Assembly (NCBI RefSeq): GCF_008271695.1 | Contig: NZ_VKKY01000001.1 | Location: 1,978,589 to 2,042,588 of the forward strand | Reading direction: 5' to 3' | Source of the DNA: Rufibacter hautae | GTDB lineage: Bacteria; Bacteroidota; Bacteroidia; Cytophagales; Hymenobacteraceae | DNA: 64,000 bases | In this document: one piece after another, positions 17,172-24,835 of the stretch | Layout of the letters: each line of letters opens with the position of its first letter | Position numbering within the stretch: the stretch's first letter is position 1 | Translations under genes and position numbers: made by a program | The notes under the pieces: model-generated | What the model was told of the DNA's origin: nothing | Seen by the model: only the letters and a program-made list of their open reading frames with translations | Databases searched by the model: none

Positions 17172-17378
17172 ATGAAACTTATTATCTTATTATTCGCCAT
17201 GTGTGTTGGTTCTGGTTTGGCCTTGAAAGATGCCTTGAGCGGCCTTAACTACAAACAAGAAGTAATCTACATCAACCAGTCTGGCAAACAGATGCCTGGC
17301 CCTACCGCCGATGCCGCTACTCCTACTGCCTATACCGTGGCCTACGCCCCTACCGGCAAAGTATCCTTCGGCGCGTAA
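17172..17378 (+). CDS. Small membrane or secreted protein, unknown
   Basis: 68 residues with a hydrophobic N-terminus (MKLIILLFAMCVGSGLAL) that may be a signal peptide or one membrane helix, followed by a polar Thr/Ala/Pro-rich tail ending KVSFGA. The A-rich leader AAAATCTAAAGTC before the ATG suits translation in Bacteroidota. No known family. Codon use resembles the neighbours. Moderate doubt that it is real. Confidence 0.5.
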   Translation: MKLIILLFAMCVGSGLALKDALSGLNYKQEVIYINQSGKQMPGPTADAATPTAYTVAYAPTGKVSFGA

Positions 17379-17388
17379 GACACCGCTG

Positions 17389-17428
17389 CCTGTTTTGAGC
17401 CCGATTTTCTTTAAACAAGCCCAAAGCA
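17389..17428 (+). repeat. Dispersed palindrome, copy 4
   Basis: GCCTGTTTTGAGCCCG, core ATTTTCTTTAAAC, arm AAGCCCAAAGCAGC; the outer GCTGC / GCAGC also pair. It lies between two convergent genes and could act as their terminator. Confidence 0.55.
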
Positions 17429-17445
17429 GCGCACAGCCTATGATG

Positions 17446-17985
17446 CTAGAACCAGGAGGAGGACTCTTTCTTTTTCTTCTTCTTTTTGTCTGACGGGCTG
17501 AAAATACCCTTGATGATTTGCCCTGGGGTGGGTGGCTTTTCCTTCACCAGAACGTACCGGATAGAGAAGGCCCCACCCATGTTGAACCATTCCTCGTGCC
17601 GGATGTGGATGGCCGGTTTCAAGTCGGCGGACAGCAGGAACGGGAGCCCGTTCACTTTGTACTCCAGGCCCACAATGGCGTCTACGCCGTAAATGGCGCC
17701 ATAATCTTTGAGGCGACCGCCGTGCGCCCCGCCGCCTAGGTAGTAATTGAAGCGCTGACCCAGCATAGGAAAATGCTGCTCGGCCAAGATGGTGGCGGTT
17801 ATTTCCCGGGGAGAGGCAGTGAGCAAGCCCTCTAGGGTGGTTTTTTCCAGAATCTTTTGTTGAACGGTAAGCCCAAACTCATCGCTGCCAATTCTAAGGC
17901 CGGCAGCCGTCTTGTAGCGTTGGGCCAGGGCCGGCAGACAGGCCAGCAGAGAAAGGCAAAGCCCTAACAGAAATACTTTCTTCAT
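17446..17985 (-). CDS. Envelope protein with lysine-run C-terminus, unknown
   Basis: 179 residues from the ATG at 17985, which starts a clear signal peptide (MKKVFLLGLCLSLLACLPALAQ). The body looks like a small outer membrane barrel: AAGLRIGSDEFGLTVQQKI, FNYYLGGGAHGG, VDAIVGLEYKVNGLPFLLSADLKPAIHI and FSIRYVLV. An unusual tail follows: PGQIIKGIFSPSD, then seven lysines, then ESSSWF. A basic tail after the last strand may contact LPS or peptidoglycan, or it may be an expanded codon run. No named family recognised. Confidence 0.65.
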   Translation of the reverse strand: MKKVFLLGLCLSLLACLPALAQRYKTAAGLRIGSDEFGLTVQQKILEKTTLEGLLTASPREITATILAEQHFPMLGQRFNYYLGGGAHGGRLKDYGAIYGVDAIVGLEYKVNGLPFLLSADLKPAIHIRHEEWFNMGGAFSIRYVLVKEKPPTPGQIIKGIFSPSDKKKKKKKESSSWF

Positions 17986-18174
17986 GCGGTAAAGTACGGA
18001 AGAGAAAACCAAACAGCCGCCCAAAAGGAGGGCAACACTTTCCAGCAGAACGGCCATACCTTGGGTTTTCTTTCACCAGCCCGGTGCCGTTTATCGGCTT
18101 TGCAGCAGTTGGGGGTTTTATTATATTGTAAATCAGCTTCTTTGTAAAAAGGAGCTTTTGTTTTTATCTTAACT

Positions 18175-18188
18175 ACGAAAAATTTCGT
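18175..18188. promoter_or_regulatory. BlaI-type operator 1
   Basis: ACGAAAAATTTCGT, a perfect 14-bp palindrome, first of three similar sites upstream of the blaI-like gene. Confidence 0.6.
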
Positions 18189-18204
18189 GATTAAATTTTC
18201 TTTT

Positions 18205-18220
18205 TACGAAAAGCTTCGTA
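18205..18220. promoter_or_regulatory. BlaI-type operator 2
   Basis: TACGAA-AAGC-TTCGTA, a 6-4-6 palindrome centred 31 bp after operator 1. Confidence 0.65.
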
Positions 18221-18227
18221 TTATTGA

Positions 18228-18245
18228 CTACGAAATAAGTCGTAG
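18228..18245. promoter_or_regulatory. BlaI-type operator 3
   Basis: CTACGA-AATAAG-TCGTAG, a 6-6-6 palindrome centred 24 bp after operator 2 and ending 20 bp before the regulator's ATG, well placed to block transcription or early elongation. Confidence 0.65.
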
Positions 18246-18265
18246 AGCTGAGTTGAAGAGAAACC

Positions 18266-18667
18266 ATGGAGAATACAGCCCCCTTGAAACCCACCGAGAC
18301 CGAACTGGAGATTCTGCAGATCCTGTGGCAGCACGGGCCCAGCACCGTCCGGTTTGTGAACGAAGAGCAGAGCAAGACCAAGGAAACCGGGTACACCACC
18401 ACCCTGAAACTGCTGCAGATCATGCACGAGAAAAACCTGGTCTCCCGCGATGAGGAAAGCCGCTCGCACGTGTACCGCGCCGCCGTCACCGAGGAGGAAA
18501 CCCAGCAGCACCTGCTGGGTCGCTTTCTGGATACCGCTTTCCGCGGCTCGGCCATGAAACTGGTGATGCAGGCTTTGGGCAACCACCGCACCACCCCAGA
18601 TGAATTAAACCAAATCCGCCACCTTTTGAAAAAACTGGAAGATGACTCCTCAAACGCTGATTCATGA
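18266..18667 (+). CDS. BlaI/MecI/CopY-family repressor
   Basis: 133 residues. PTETELEILQILWQHGPSTVRFVNEE opens the winged helix of the BlaI/MecI family. GYTTTLKLLQIMHEKNLVSRDEESRSHVYRA is the recognition helix and wing, and a C-terminal dimerisation helix follows. These repressors bind palindromes in their own promoter and are removed when the partner membrane protease senses a signal. Three such palindromes lie directly upstream. The reading frame overlaps the M56 protease gene by 26 bp, so the two are translationally coupled. The regulated stress is unknown: the partner has no penicillin-binding sensor domain, so beta-lactam sensing is not implied. Confidence 0.93.
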   Translation: MENTAPLKPTETELEILQILWQHGPSTVRFVNEEQSKTKETGYTTTLKLLQIMHEKNLVSRDEESRSHVYRAAVTEEETQQHLLGRFLDTAFRGSAMKLVMQALGNHRTTPDELNQIRHLLKKLEDDSSNADS

Positions 18668-20759
18668 ACTCATGCCCCAGGCGGTGACCAACGCGCTGGG
18701 CTGGACACTCCTGCACTCCCTCTGGCAAGGAGCATTGATGGCCCTTTTGGTGGGCGTCTTGCTTAGGTTAATGCACCGGCACTCGGCGGCTACCCGGTAC
18801 TGGGTGGCTTGGGGAGGGCTCATCGCGCTACTGCTGGTTTCCGTCATCACGTACATCAGCCTGTATAACCCAGTGGCCGATGCGGCAAATCAGGAGGTAG
18901 TGCTGCTGGAGGACAGCGGCGCGTTGCAGGTGCAGACCGTCATCATCCAGACCGCGCCGCCTTCTTTTTGGGAGAACATCCTGGCGCAGGGCCGCGGGTA
19001 TTTTGACCAGAACCTGCCGGCCGTAGTCACGCTGTGGCTCATGGGCATGCTGCTGATGGGGCTGCGGGTGCTAGGTGGCTGGGTTTACGTGCAGCGGCTA
19101 CGGTCTTACCGCACCCGGGTGGTGCCCGAAGCATGGCAGCAGAAAGTGGTGGAACTGTCCCGCAAACTGGGCATGCACCAAGTGGTGAGCGTGGCTGAGT
19201 CTGCCCTGGTGCAGGTGCCCATGGTCATCGGGCACTTCAAGCCTTTGATATTGCTGCCGCTGGGCGCGTTGGCTGGCTTATCAGCGGCGCAGGTAGAAGC
19301 CATTCTGGCCCACGAACTGGCCCACATACACCGCCGCGACTATCTTTTGAACCTGCTGCAGAGCATGGTGGAAACCCTGTTTTTCTTCCATCCGGCGGTG
19401 TGGTGGATCTCAGACTGTGCCCGCACCGAGCGGGAGCACGCCTGCGATGACCTGGCCCTCGCGCTCTGCGGCGACTCCCTCACCTATGCTTACGCCTTAA
19501 CTAACTTAGAAGAACTGCTCATGAAAACGAACGTATCCACTCCGCGGCTTGCCGTGGCATTCTCAGGCCGTCGCCGGTCTTTGCTGGGCCGCATCACCAG
19601 ATTGGTGCAGAAATCCAGCCTCCGGCCTTCTTTCTCTGAAGGATTCCTGGCCAGCTGCGCCGTTATTGCCGGCGTGTTGGTGTTCTCGGCCAGCGCCTGG
19701 GCCAATTACAGTGTGCCTGCTACCCCCATAGCCCTTCAGCCGCAGACTCTGGAAGAACAACCTTTGCCGGTTCAGTCTACAGAATTACCTGTCTCTCTTG
19801 AAGAGCAGCCAGAGAAACAGCCCGTGCAAACCCCAGGAGACGAGGACCTGACCCTGCAGCAACTGGAAGATGGGCTGGTAATTGTGCAGAACAAAAAAGG
19901 CAAGGTGGTGGAAGTCTACGTGAACGGCCGCCGCATTCCTAAGAGCGAGTTGGGCAGATACCAGTCCCGCATTGACCAGCAACTAGCCGCCGCCAAGAAA
20001 GGCAAAACCATCCGTGATGACGAAGAAGTGGAAAGTGCCATGGAGGAAGTAGAGGCCTCGCTGGGCAGAATGGGGGATGATGAGAACATCAGGGGCCGAA
20101 GAGGCCGGTTAGCGCCCATGCCCCCCATGCCTCCCATGCCGCGCACCCCAAGGACGGGTATACCCCCCATTGCGCCCATTCCTCCTATTGCGCCCGTAGC
20201 GCCTTTGGCTGGCGATGCAGAAAGCAACAAGCGCTACAAAAAGGAAATGAAGGAATATGAGGCGCGGATGAAGGAGTTCCATGCCCGGATGGAGGAATAT
20301 GAAATGAGGCAGCGGGAGTTTGGGACCAGGGTGCGGGCACGGCAAGAAGGAAGCGCCGCCGAGCAGGCCCGCTTTTCTGCCGAGCATGACCGCCGCATGA
20401 CCGAGCACAGCGCCCGCATGAAAGAGCACGAGGAACGCATGAAAGAGCACGGCATCCGGATGAAGGAGCACGAGGAGCGCATGAAAAAACATGACGCCAT
20501 GATGAAGGAACTCAAGGCTGCCCTGGTGTCTGATGGCTTGATCAAGTCTGCCGATGACGACTACCTGTTCAAGCTGGACAAAACCGGGCTCTATATCAAC
20601 GACAAAAAGCAGTCTGATACCTTGTTTGCCAAATACAAAAAGATCATCCAGACAACTACCGGCGAAGACGTAGACCTGATGCTACAAAAAGAGGGCTCCA
20701 ATTTCGTGATCCGGTCTAATAGCAACTCCAGCACCAATAAGAACTCAACTAAAAAGTAG
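18642..20759 (+). CDS. BlaR1-like M56-family membrane metalloprotease
   Basis: 705 residues. Transmembrane helices near 22-42, 55-75, 125-145 and about 335-350. The zinc protease site is ILAHELAHIHRRDYL (HExxH, His about 224), then ERE-H-ACDDLAL downstream. Unlike BlaR1/MecR1 there is no penicillin-binding C-terminal domain. The periplasmic part has a short beta segment (VEVYVNGRRIPKSEL), a Pro-Met-rich linker (about 491-528, repeats of PPMP and PPIAP) and a long charged heptad region (about 530-625) of repeats such as RMKEHEE, surely a coiled coil. It ends in a Ser/Asn-rich tail. Expected role: sense an envelope signal and cleave the partner repressor. Confidence 0.9.
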   Translation: MTPQTLIHELMPQAVTNALGWTLLHSLWQGALMALLVGVLLRLMHRHSAATRYWVAWGGLIALLLVSVITYISLYNPVADAANQEVVLLEDSGALQVQTVIIQTAPPSFWENILAQGRGYFDQNLPAVVTLWLMGMLLMGLRVLGGWVYVQRLRSYRTRVVPEAWQQKVVELSRKLGMHQVVSVAESALVQVPMVIGHFKPLILLPLGALAGLSAAQVEAILAHELAHIHRRDYLLNLLQSMVETLFFFHPAVWWISDCARTEREHACDDLALALCGDSLTYAYALTNLEELLMKTNVSTPRLAVAFSGRRRSLLGRITRLVQKSSLRPSFSEGFLASCAVIAGVLVFSASAWANYSVPATPIALQPQTLEEQPLPVQSTELPVSLEEQPEKQPVQTPGDEDLTLQQLEDGLVIVQNKKGKVVEVYVNGRRIPKSELGRYQSRIDQQLAAAKKGKTIRDDEEVESAMEEVEASLGRMGDDENIRGRRGRLAPMPPMPPMPRTPRTGIPPIAPIPPIAPVAPLAGDAESNKRYKKEMKEYEARMKEFHARMEEYEMRQREFGTRVRARQEGSAAEQARFSAEHDRRMTEHSARMKEHEERMKEHGIRMKEHEERMKKHDAMMKELKAALVSDGLIKSADDDYLFKLDKTGLYINDKKQSDTLFAKYKKIIQTTTGEDVDLMLQKEGSNFVIRSNSNSSTNKNSTKK

Positions 20760-20788
20760 TTGTTTTTTCCGGATTGCTAAAAATCAAG

Positions 20789-20852
20789 ATCCCCTTCTTC
20801 TCTGTTTTAGGCCTGTTTTCTTAGAAAGACACCTGAAACAAGAAAAAGGGGA
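20789..20852 (+). terminator. Terminator hairpin enclosing a dispersed palindrome
   Basis: ATCCCCTTCTTCTCTGTTT pairs, imperfectly, with AAACAAGAAAAAGGGGAT around a central TTTTAGGCCTG TTTTCTTAGAAA palindrome, then TTTTT. It ends the blaI-M56 operon. Confidence 0.7.
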
Positions 20853-20973
20853 TTTTTCGTGTAGTAATCCTGAATAGCTGCTTTTCAAGAAGGGTAGGCT
20901 GTCAGGAAGGTCAGGTCAGTAGTCAAGTTGCTCTAGGTTAGTACTCAGGCGTGCGGCTTTGCTTTATTTCCTT

Positions 20974-21642
20974 TTAGATCAATGAACCTACCAATCGCTG
21001 TTTCAGGCCTGCTTTTGTGAAAACCCACACAATCTGGTAGCTGCCTGCTCCATCACTGTTCCACTGGTAGACAAAATAGGTGTCTCCATTCTGGTAAATC
21101 TTGAAAGTGTTGGTACACTCGTAGATGTCTTCATAAAAGGCCTTGCTTATAGAAACTAGTTGCCCTGCGATCTTCACTTTTACCGCTTTCACCTGGGTTT
21201 TAGGAAAGTTTCCATCTGTTCCCCAGACAGGCCGGCCATCAATTTCCGTCACCCATTTGTCCTTCTGCTTGTCTACGATTCTGTTCTTCAGGTTAAAGGG
21301 CGCTATCACATACTCAAAAGAGAAATCAGATCCTTTGTAGGGCCGGACTTTCTCTAGGTGCAGCAGCCTGGATTTATGAATGAATCCTTGCAGGTAATCT
21401 GGCTGGGTGGAGGAGAAGGAAAACTTATTTTTAGGAATGTACACCGTAATCCATTCTCCATTGTCTTCTTCGGTGCCATACCAGAAGACCTCATTGCTGC
21501 TGATCCTGTAGATTATTTCCGCCTGCCCGTTTGGCTGTTTTCTTACGTTGGTGAAGCCGTCTTTGTCGTTGATGATGGCCACTTGCGCTTCTGCCAGAAC
21601 AGAAGAAAGAAGCAATAAGATGAGTACAAGGAGGTTCTTCAT
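20974..21642 (-). CDS. SH3-domain exported protein
   Basis: 222 residues from the ATG at 21642, which starts a signal peptide ending LAEAQ; an in-frame TTG at 21666 overlaps the preceding stop and is less likely. The first part (about 20-90) is a bacterial SH3 fold: VAIINDKDGFTNVRKQPNGQAEIIYRI and GEWITVYIPKN, then GFIHKSRL. The rest (VKAVKVKIAGQLVSISKAFYEDIYEC, then YQNGDTYFVYQWNSDGAGSY) resembles other Bacteroidota exported proteins of unknown role. It is 20 bp downstream of the DUF4256 gene and likely co-transcribed. Confidence 0.75.
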   Translation of the reverse strand: MKNLLVLILLLLSSVLAEAQVAIINDKDGFTNVRKQPNGQAEIIYRISSNEVFWYGTEEDNGEWITVYIPKNKFSFSSTQPDYLQGFIHKSRLLHLEKVRPYKGSDFSFEYVIAPFNLKNRIVDKQKDKWVTEIDGRPVWGTDGNFPKTQVKAVKVKIAGQLVSISKAFYEDIYECTNTFKIYQNGDTYFVYQWNSDGAGSYQIVWVFTKAGLKQRLVGSLI

Positions 21643-21662
21643 ATCTCTCAGCCTGGAGGACG

Positions 21663-22226
21663 TCAAACTCTTAAAGAACCCCTGAACGCCCTGGCGGCAT
21701 AGTACGAGGAAGCACCGTTGTGGTACACGAAGACTTGGCCGTAGCGGAAATCGGCGAAGATGGCACCACCAAGTTTCCTGATCTCAGCTGGAGTTTTGAG
21801 CCAACTGGAGGTTTTCATATCGAAGTTGCCGAGGGTTTGCAGTTGCCGGTACTGCTCTTCGGTGAGCAGTTCAATGCCCATATCGGCAGCCATCTCCACA
21901 GCACTGTTTTCTGGTTTATGCTCTTTTCTGGACTCCAGCGCTTCATGGTCGTAGCAAACGCTTCGGCGGCCTTTAGGGCTTTCTGCGGCACAGTCATAAA
22001 AAAGATATTCGCCTGTGCTGGTATCCTGGCCTATCACATCTGGTTCTCCGCCGGTTCTTTCCATTTCATGCAGCGACCACAGCTTTCCAGGATTGGCTTC
22101 CAGCTTTGCTTGCACGGCAGCCCAGTCAAGATCCTGGTGGCGGCGCCTGTTTTTCTCAAAACGGCCTTTCAACGTGGTGAGTAGTTCCTCGCGTTGTTCC
22201 GGTGATAGCTCCTTTTCAGCTTCCAT
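21663..22226 (-). CDS. DUF4256 family protein
   Basis: 187 residues. It begins with a charged helix, then TLKGRFEKNRRRHQDLDWAAVQAKLEANPGKLWSLHEMERTGGEPDVIG, TGEYLFYDCAAESPKGRRSVCYDHEAL and a C-terminal SSWLKTPAEIRKLGGAIFADFRYGQVFVYHNGASSYYAARAFRG. These match the DUF4256 family of cytoplasmic proteins of about 185-190 residues found in many bacteria, function unknown. No signal peptide. Confidence 0.85.
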   Translation of the reverse strand: MEAEKELSPEQREELLTTLKGRFEKNRRRHQDLDWAAVQAKLEANPGKLWSLHEMERTGGEPDVIGQDTSTGEYLFYDCAAESPKGRRSVCYDHEALESRKEHKPENSAVEMAADMGIELLTEEQYRQLQTLGNFDMKTSSWLKTPAEIRKLGGAIFADFRYGQVFVYHNGASSYYAARAFRGSLRV

Positions 22227-22255
22227 ATTATTTATTATTGCTTATTCTATGTTCT

Positions 22256-22852
22256 TTATAGCTTTTGTGAGTGATGCATTTTGTAGGATGTTATTTCTAA
22301 AAGTTTGTAGGCATTTCCTAGCGTTGCTTTAGACTGATTACTTAATAAGAAAGGTGAGTGTATGGAGTAGTAAATAAATTTTACTGAGTCTTCATTCTTT
22401 ATAAAGACATTTGTTATGGTCGGATGTGTCGGTAAGGACCCGCGACAGTCATTTACAAGATTTATTTGGGGAGTGTCAGATAAGAGTGATTTAAAGGCCT
22501 TCTGTTCTTGAATAGAGAAGCTAATGATCTTTTGGTAGCCACTTTCTCCGATTATCCTGCCTTGAACTCCAGTTTCATTTAGCTCAATTATAGCTATTTT
22601 GCTGTGACCAGGGTGTATTGAGTGCCAGAAAATTCCAGGTGTTCTTGATGTCACGAAGTCATCATAATGGGTCTGAAAGAAACTGCCGGAACTTATATTC
22701 GGCTTTTCGTCTACAGCAATCAGGTTACAATCTGATTCTTCCTCTTTTGAAGAATGAATTGTCTTGCAACTGGCTAAGAAAATCAATATTCCAAAAAGTA
22801 AGCTCTTCAGGGTTATCTCTTTTGATTGCACAACATTAGATCCTATCGGCAA
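22256..22852 (-). CDS. Putative lipoprotein, unknown
   Basis: 198 residues. A short polar start, then a hydrophobic stretch ending IFLASC (Cys29), which fits a lipobox, and a Ser/Glu-rich mature start (KTIHSSKEEESDC). The body (SGSFFQTHYDDFVTSRTPGIFWHSI, KIAIIELNETGVQGRIIGESGYQKIISFSI) is beta-rich. It belongs to no family I recognise. The coding DNA is clearly more AT-rich than its neighbours, which hints at later acquisition. It is 29 bp upstream of DUF4256. Confidence 0.6.
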   Translation of the reverse strand: MPIGSNVVQSKEITLKSLLFGILIFLASCKTIHSSKEEESDCNLIAVDEKPNISSGSFFQTHYDDFVTSRTPGIFWHSIHPGHSKIAIIELNETGVQGRIIGESGYQKIISFSIQEQKAFKSLLSDTPQINLVNDCRGSLPTHPTITNVFIKNEDSVKFIYYSIHSPFLLSNQSKATLGNAYKLLEITSYKMHHSQKL

Positions 22853-22898
22853 TAAACATACAATTTATTGTTGAATCATCAGATGGCCTTGATCCTCC

Positions 22899-22937
22899 AT
22901 TTTAAGCCTTCTTTTAAGAAACCAGCCCTGAAACGCG
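22899..22937 (+). repeat. Dispersed palindrome, copy 5
   Basis: ATTTTAAGCCTTC, core TTTTAAGAAAC, arm CAGCCCTGAAACG. It overlaps the upstream edge of the next promoter. Confidence 0.5.
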
Positions 22938-22970
22938 TTGCCCGTTGAAGCCGGTAAATCCGTACCTTCG
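22938..22970 (+). promoter_or_regulatory. Probable promoter TTG / TACCTTCG
   Basis: TTG (22938-22940) and TACCTTCG (22963-22970) are 22 nt apart, and the ATG is 23 nt after the -7 box. The same -7 octamer precedes polA. Confidence 0.4.
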
Positions 22971-22993
22971 CTGTTGTATAGAGACGCGCGCGT

Positions 22994-23512
22994 ATGAGTG
23001 AGAACATCTTTCCGGAAATGCAGCATTTGCTGGGGCTGCCCTTGACCAAAACCACCCGGCTGGGGCATGTGCAGTTCTTCCACTTCGGGAAGGCGCACAT
23101 CATGAACGCCACCGGCCTTATCCTGGACGTGGGTGCCTGGACCCTGGAGGTGGCCTGCCATTGGCAACTGGAGGAAGCAGGAGCGGTGGCTATCAGGTTT
23201 GAGGAGGTGAAAATCCCCAAAGACACCCAGACGTTGGCAGACCCGACCTTTGATCCGCTGGTGCCCGGCAGCAACCTCAGGGACCGGAAACTGCAGGAGA
23301 TGGTGCGTGGGCAGAAAGAGCCTTTGCGTGTGTGGCAAGTGACGGCCTCGCCGGAAGGGGAACTGACCATTTCCCTGGAAGGAAACCGGTTGTTGTGCAT
23401 CAATCCCAGCCAGGGCGTGCTGGAAAATACAGATCAGTTCTGGCGCCTCTTCAGCAATGAGCAGGACTTGGGCGGAGTTGGATTTGGGACTGAGGGCGTA
23501 AAACGGGCCTAA
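22994..23512 (+). CDS. Conserved-looking cytoplasmic protein, unknown
   Basis: 172 residues without signal peptide or membrane helix. It reads like a compact alpha/beta protein: LGHVQFFHFGKAHIMNATGLILDVGAWTLEVACHWQLEEAGAVAIRFEEV, then a Trp-containing strand LRVWQVTASPEGELTISLEGNRLLCINPSQG. No catalytic motif stands out and I recognise no family. The start is supported by a promoter just upstream, and codon usage is like that of the core genes. Confidence 0.65.
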   Translation: MSENIFPEMQHLLGLPLTKTTRLGHVQFFHFGKAHIMNATGLILDVGAWTLEVACHWQLEEAGAVAIRFEEVKIPKDTQTLADPTFDPLVPGSNLRDRKLQEMVRGQKEPLRVWQVTASPEGELTISLEGNRLLCINPSQGVLENTDQFWRLFSNEQDLGGVGFGTEGVKRA

Positions 23513-23523
23513 TCTGGTGCCTG

Positions 23524-23563
23524 CTGTTTAGGGGCTGTTTTCCTTAAACTAAGGCCAAAACGG
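23524..23563 (+). repeat. Dispersed palindrome, copy 6
   Basis: CTGTTTAGGGGCTG, core TTTTCCTTAAAC, arm AAGGCCAAAACGG. It is 12 bp after the stop of the preceding gene, same orientation. Confidence 0.6.
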
Positions 23564-23722
23564 CTAAGCTTGGTTTACTCCTCTTGCAAGCCAGGTCGCG
23601 CTTCAATCTTGAACTCCAGCCGGAAAAAGCCTTCACCGGCAAAGCCGATGGGATTTCTTTGCTACTTGCGGCCCTTTACAGTATATTGCTTACCTAATAT
23701 ATAGCGTGTAGTACAAAGCTTT

Positions 23723-24748
23723 ATGGGCAAGCACCTGCGTAAGTATCCGGTCTGTACCAATTGTGAATTTGAGTTTGTCCAGGAGCAGCCAGACAACTTC
23801 TGCCCGCGTTGCGGACAGGAAAACCACGACCTGAACGTTCCGTTCCAGCACGTGGCCCTGGAACTGCTAGAAGGCACCATCCACTATGACAGCAAGTTCT
23901 GGATAACGGTAAAATACCTGCTTTTTGCCCCCGGCAAACTCACCAACGAGTTCCACCGAGGGCGCCGCATGGGGTATGTGCCGCCCATCAGGCTGTACGT
24001 GTTCATTTCCTTTGTCTTCTTTTTCCTGCTTTCTTTGCGGGTAGGCCATATTGAGGGCGGTGAGCGGACCTTAGGGAGCCAATTAAGAAAAGCCCCCTCT
24101 CAGGTAGACAGCCTGCTTGTTCAGGCAGGGCCCCAGGCCACAGATTCCATCCGGAAAAGGCTGGAGGAGAGAAACATCAATATGGACAGCCTTTTGGTAG
24201 CCGATAACCAAACGGAAAATTACAATTTCGCCACGCTTGACAGCATTCCGCCGCATGCCTCCACTGCGCAGTTAGACTCTGCTCTTAACACCTTCAAGGT
24301 TAAAAATCACAATTGGTTTACGCGCGGGGTTCTGCAGAAAAGCGCTGATTTTCAACGGCTCACCAGAGACGAACTCATTGCGAAAGGGCTCAAATATCTC
24401 TCCCTCATGATGTTTGTGCTCATGCCGGTCTTTGCGCTGCTGCTCAAATTGGTCTTCTTCCGGGCCCGGCGTTTTTACATGGAGCACCTCATCTTCAGCA
24501 TTCACCTGCACTGCTTCTACTTTGTGCTGTACATCCTGTACATGCTCTCTCTATACCTGTTCACCTCCATAGATTTGTTCGGTTGGGCCAACTTGCTGGG
24601 CTTCCTGTACCTCTTCTTCGGGCTGCGGCGGGTTTTCAAAAGGGGGTATCTGCGTACGTTCTTCAACATGGCCACGGTGCTGTTCCTTTACCTCATTGCC
24701 GGGGTGACAACGCTGCTTCTGGGCCTGGTGGTGAGTTTGGCGGTTTAG
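23723..24748 (+). CDS. DUF3667 family membrane protein
   Basis: 341 residues. A zinc-ribbon-like head (CTNCEFEFVQEQPDNFCPRCGQE: two CxxC pairs, 13-34) is followed by EGTIHYDSKFWITVKYLLFAPGKLTNEFHRGRRMGYVPPIRLYVFISFVFFF, the DUF3667 signature leading into the first membrane helix. A soluble loop (about 112-230) separates it from a cluster of 3-4 further helices near the C-terminus. The family is widespread in Bacteroidota and Proteobacteria; role unknown. Single gene. Confidence 0.9.
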   Translation: MGKHLRKYPVCTNCEFEFVQEQPDNFCPRCGQENHDLNVPFQHVALELLEGTIHYDSKFWITVKYLLFAPGKLTNEFHRGRRMGYVPPIRLYVFISFVFFFLLSLRVGHIEGGERTLGSQLRKAPSQVDSLLVQAGPQATDSIRKRLEERNINMDSLLVADNQTENYNFATLDSIPPHASTAQLDSALNTFKVKNHNWFTRGVLQKSADFQRLTRDELIAKGLKYLSLMMFVLMPVFALLLKLVFFRARRFYMEHLIFSIHLHCFYFVLYILYMLSLYLFTSIDLFGWANLLGFLYLFFGLRRVFKRGYLRTFFNMATVLFLYLIAGVTTLLLGLVVSLAV

Positions 24749-24835
24749 TTTTCTTTTCCGGCACGCGCCGAGCAACCTTTGGCAGATTTTGGCATCTATA
24801 CTAGAAACAACCAGATCCTAAACTTCCATAAACCC

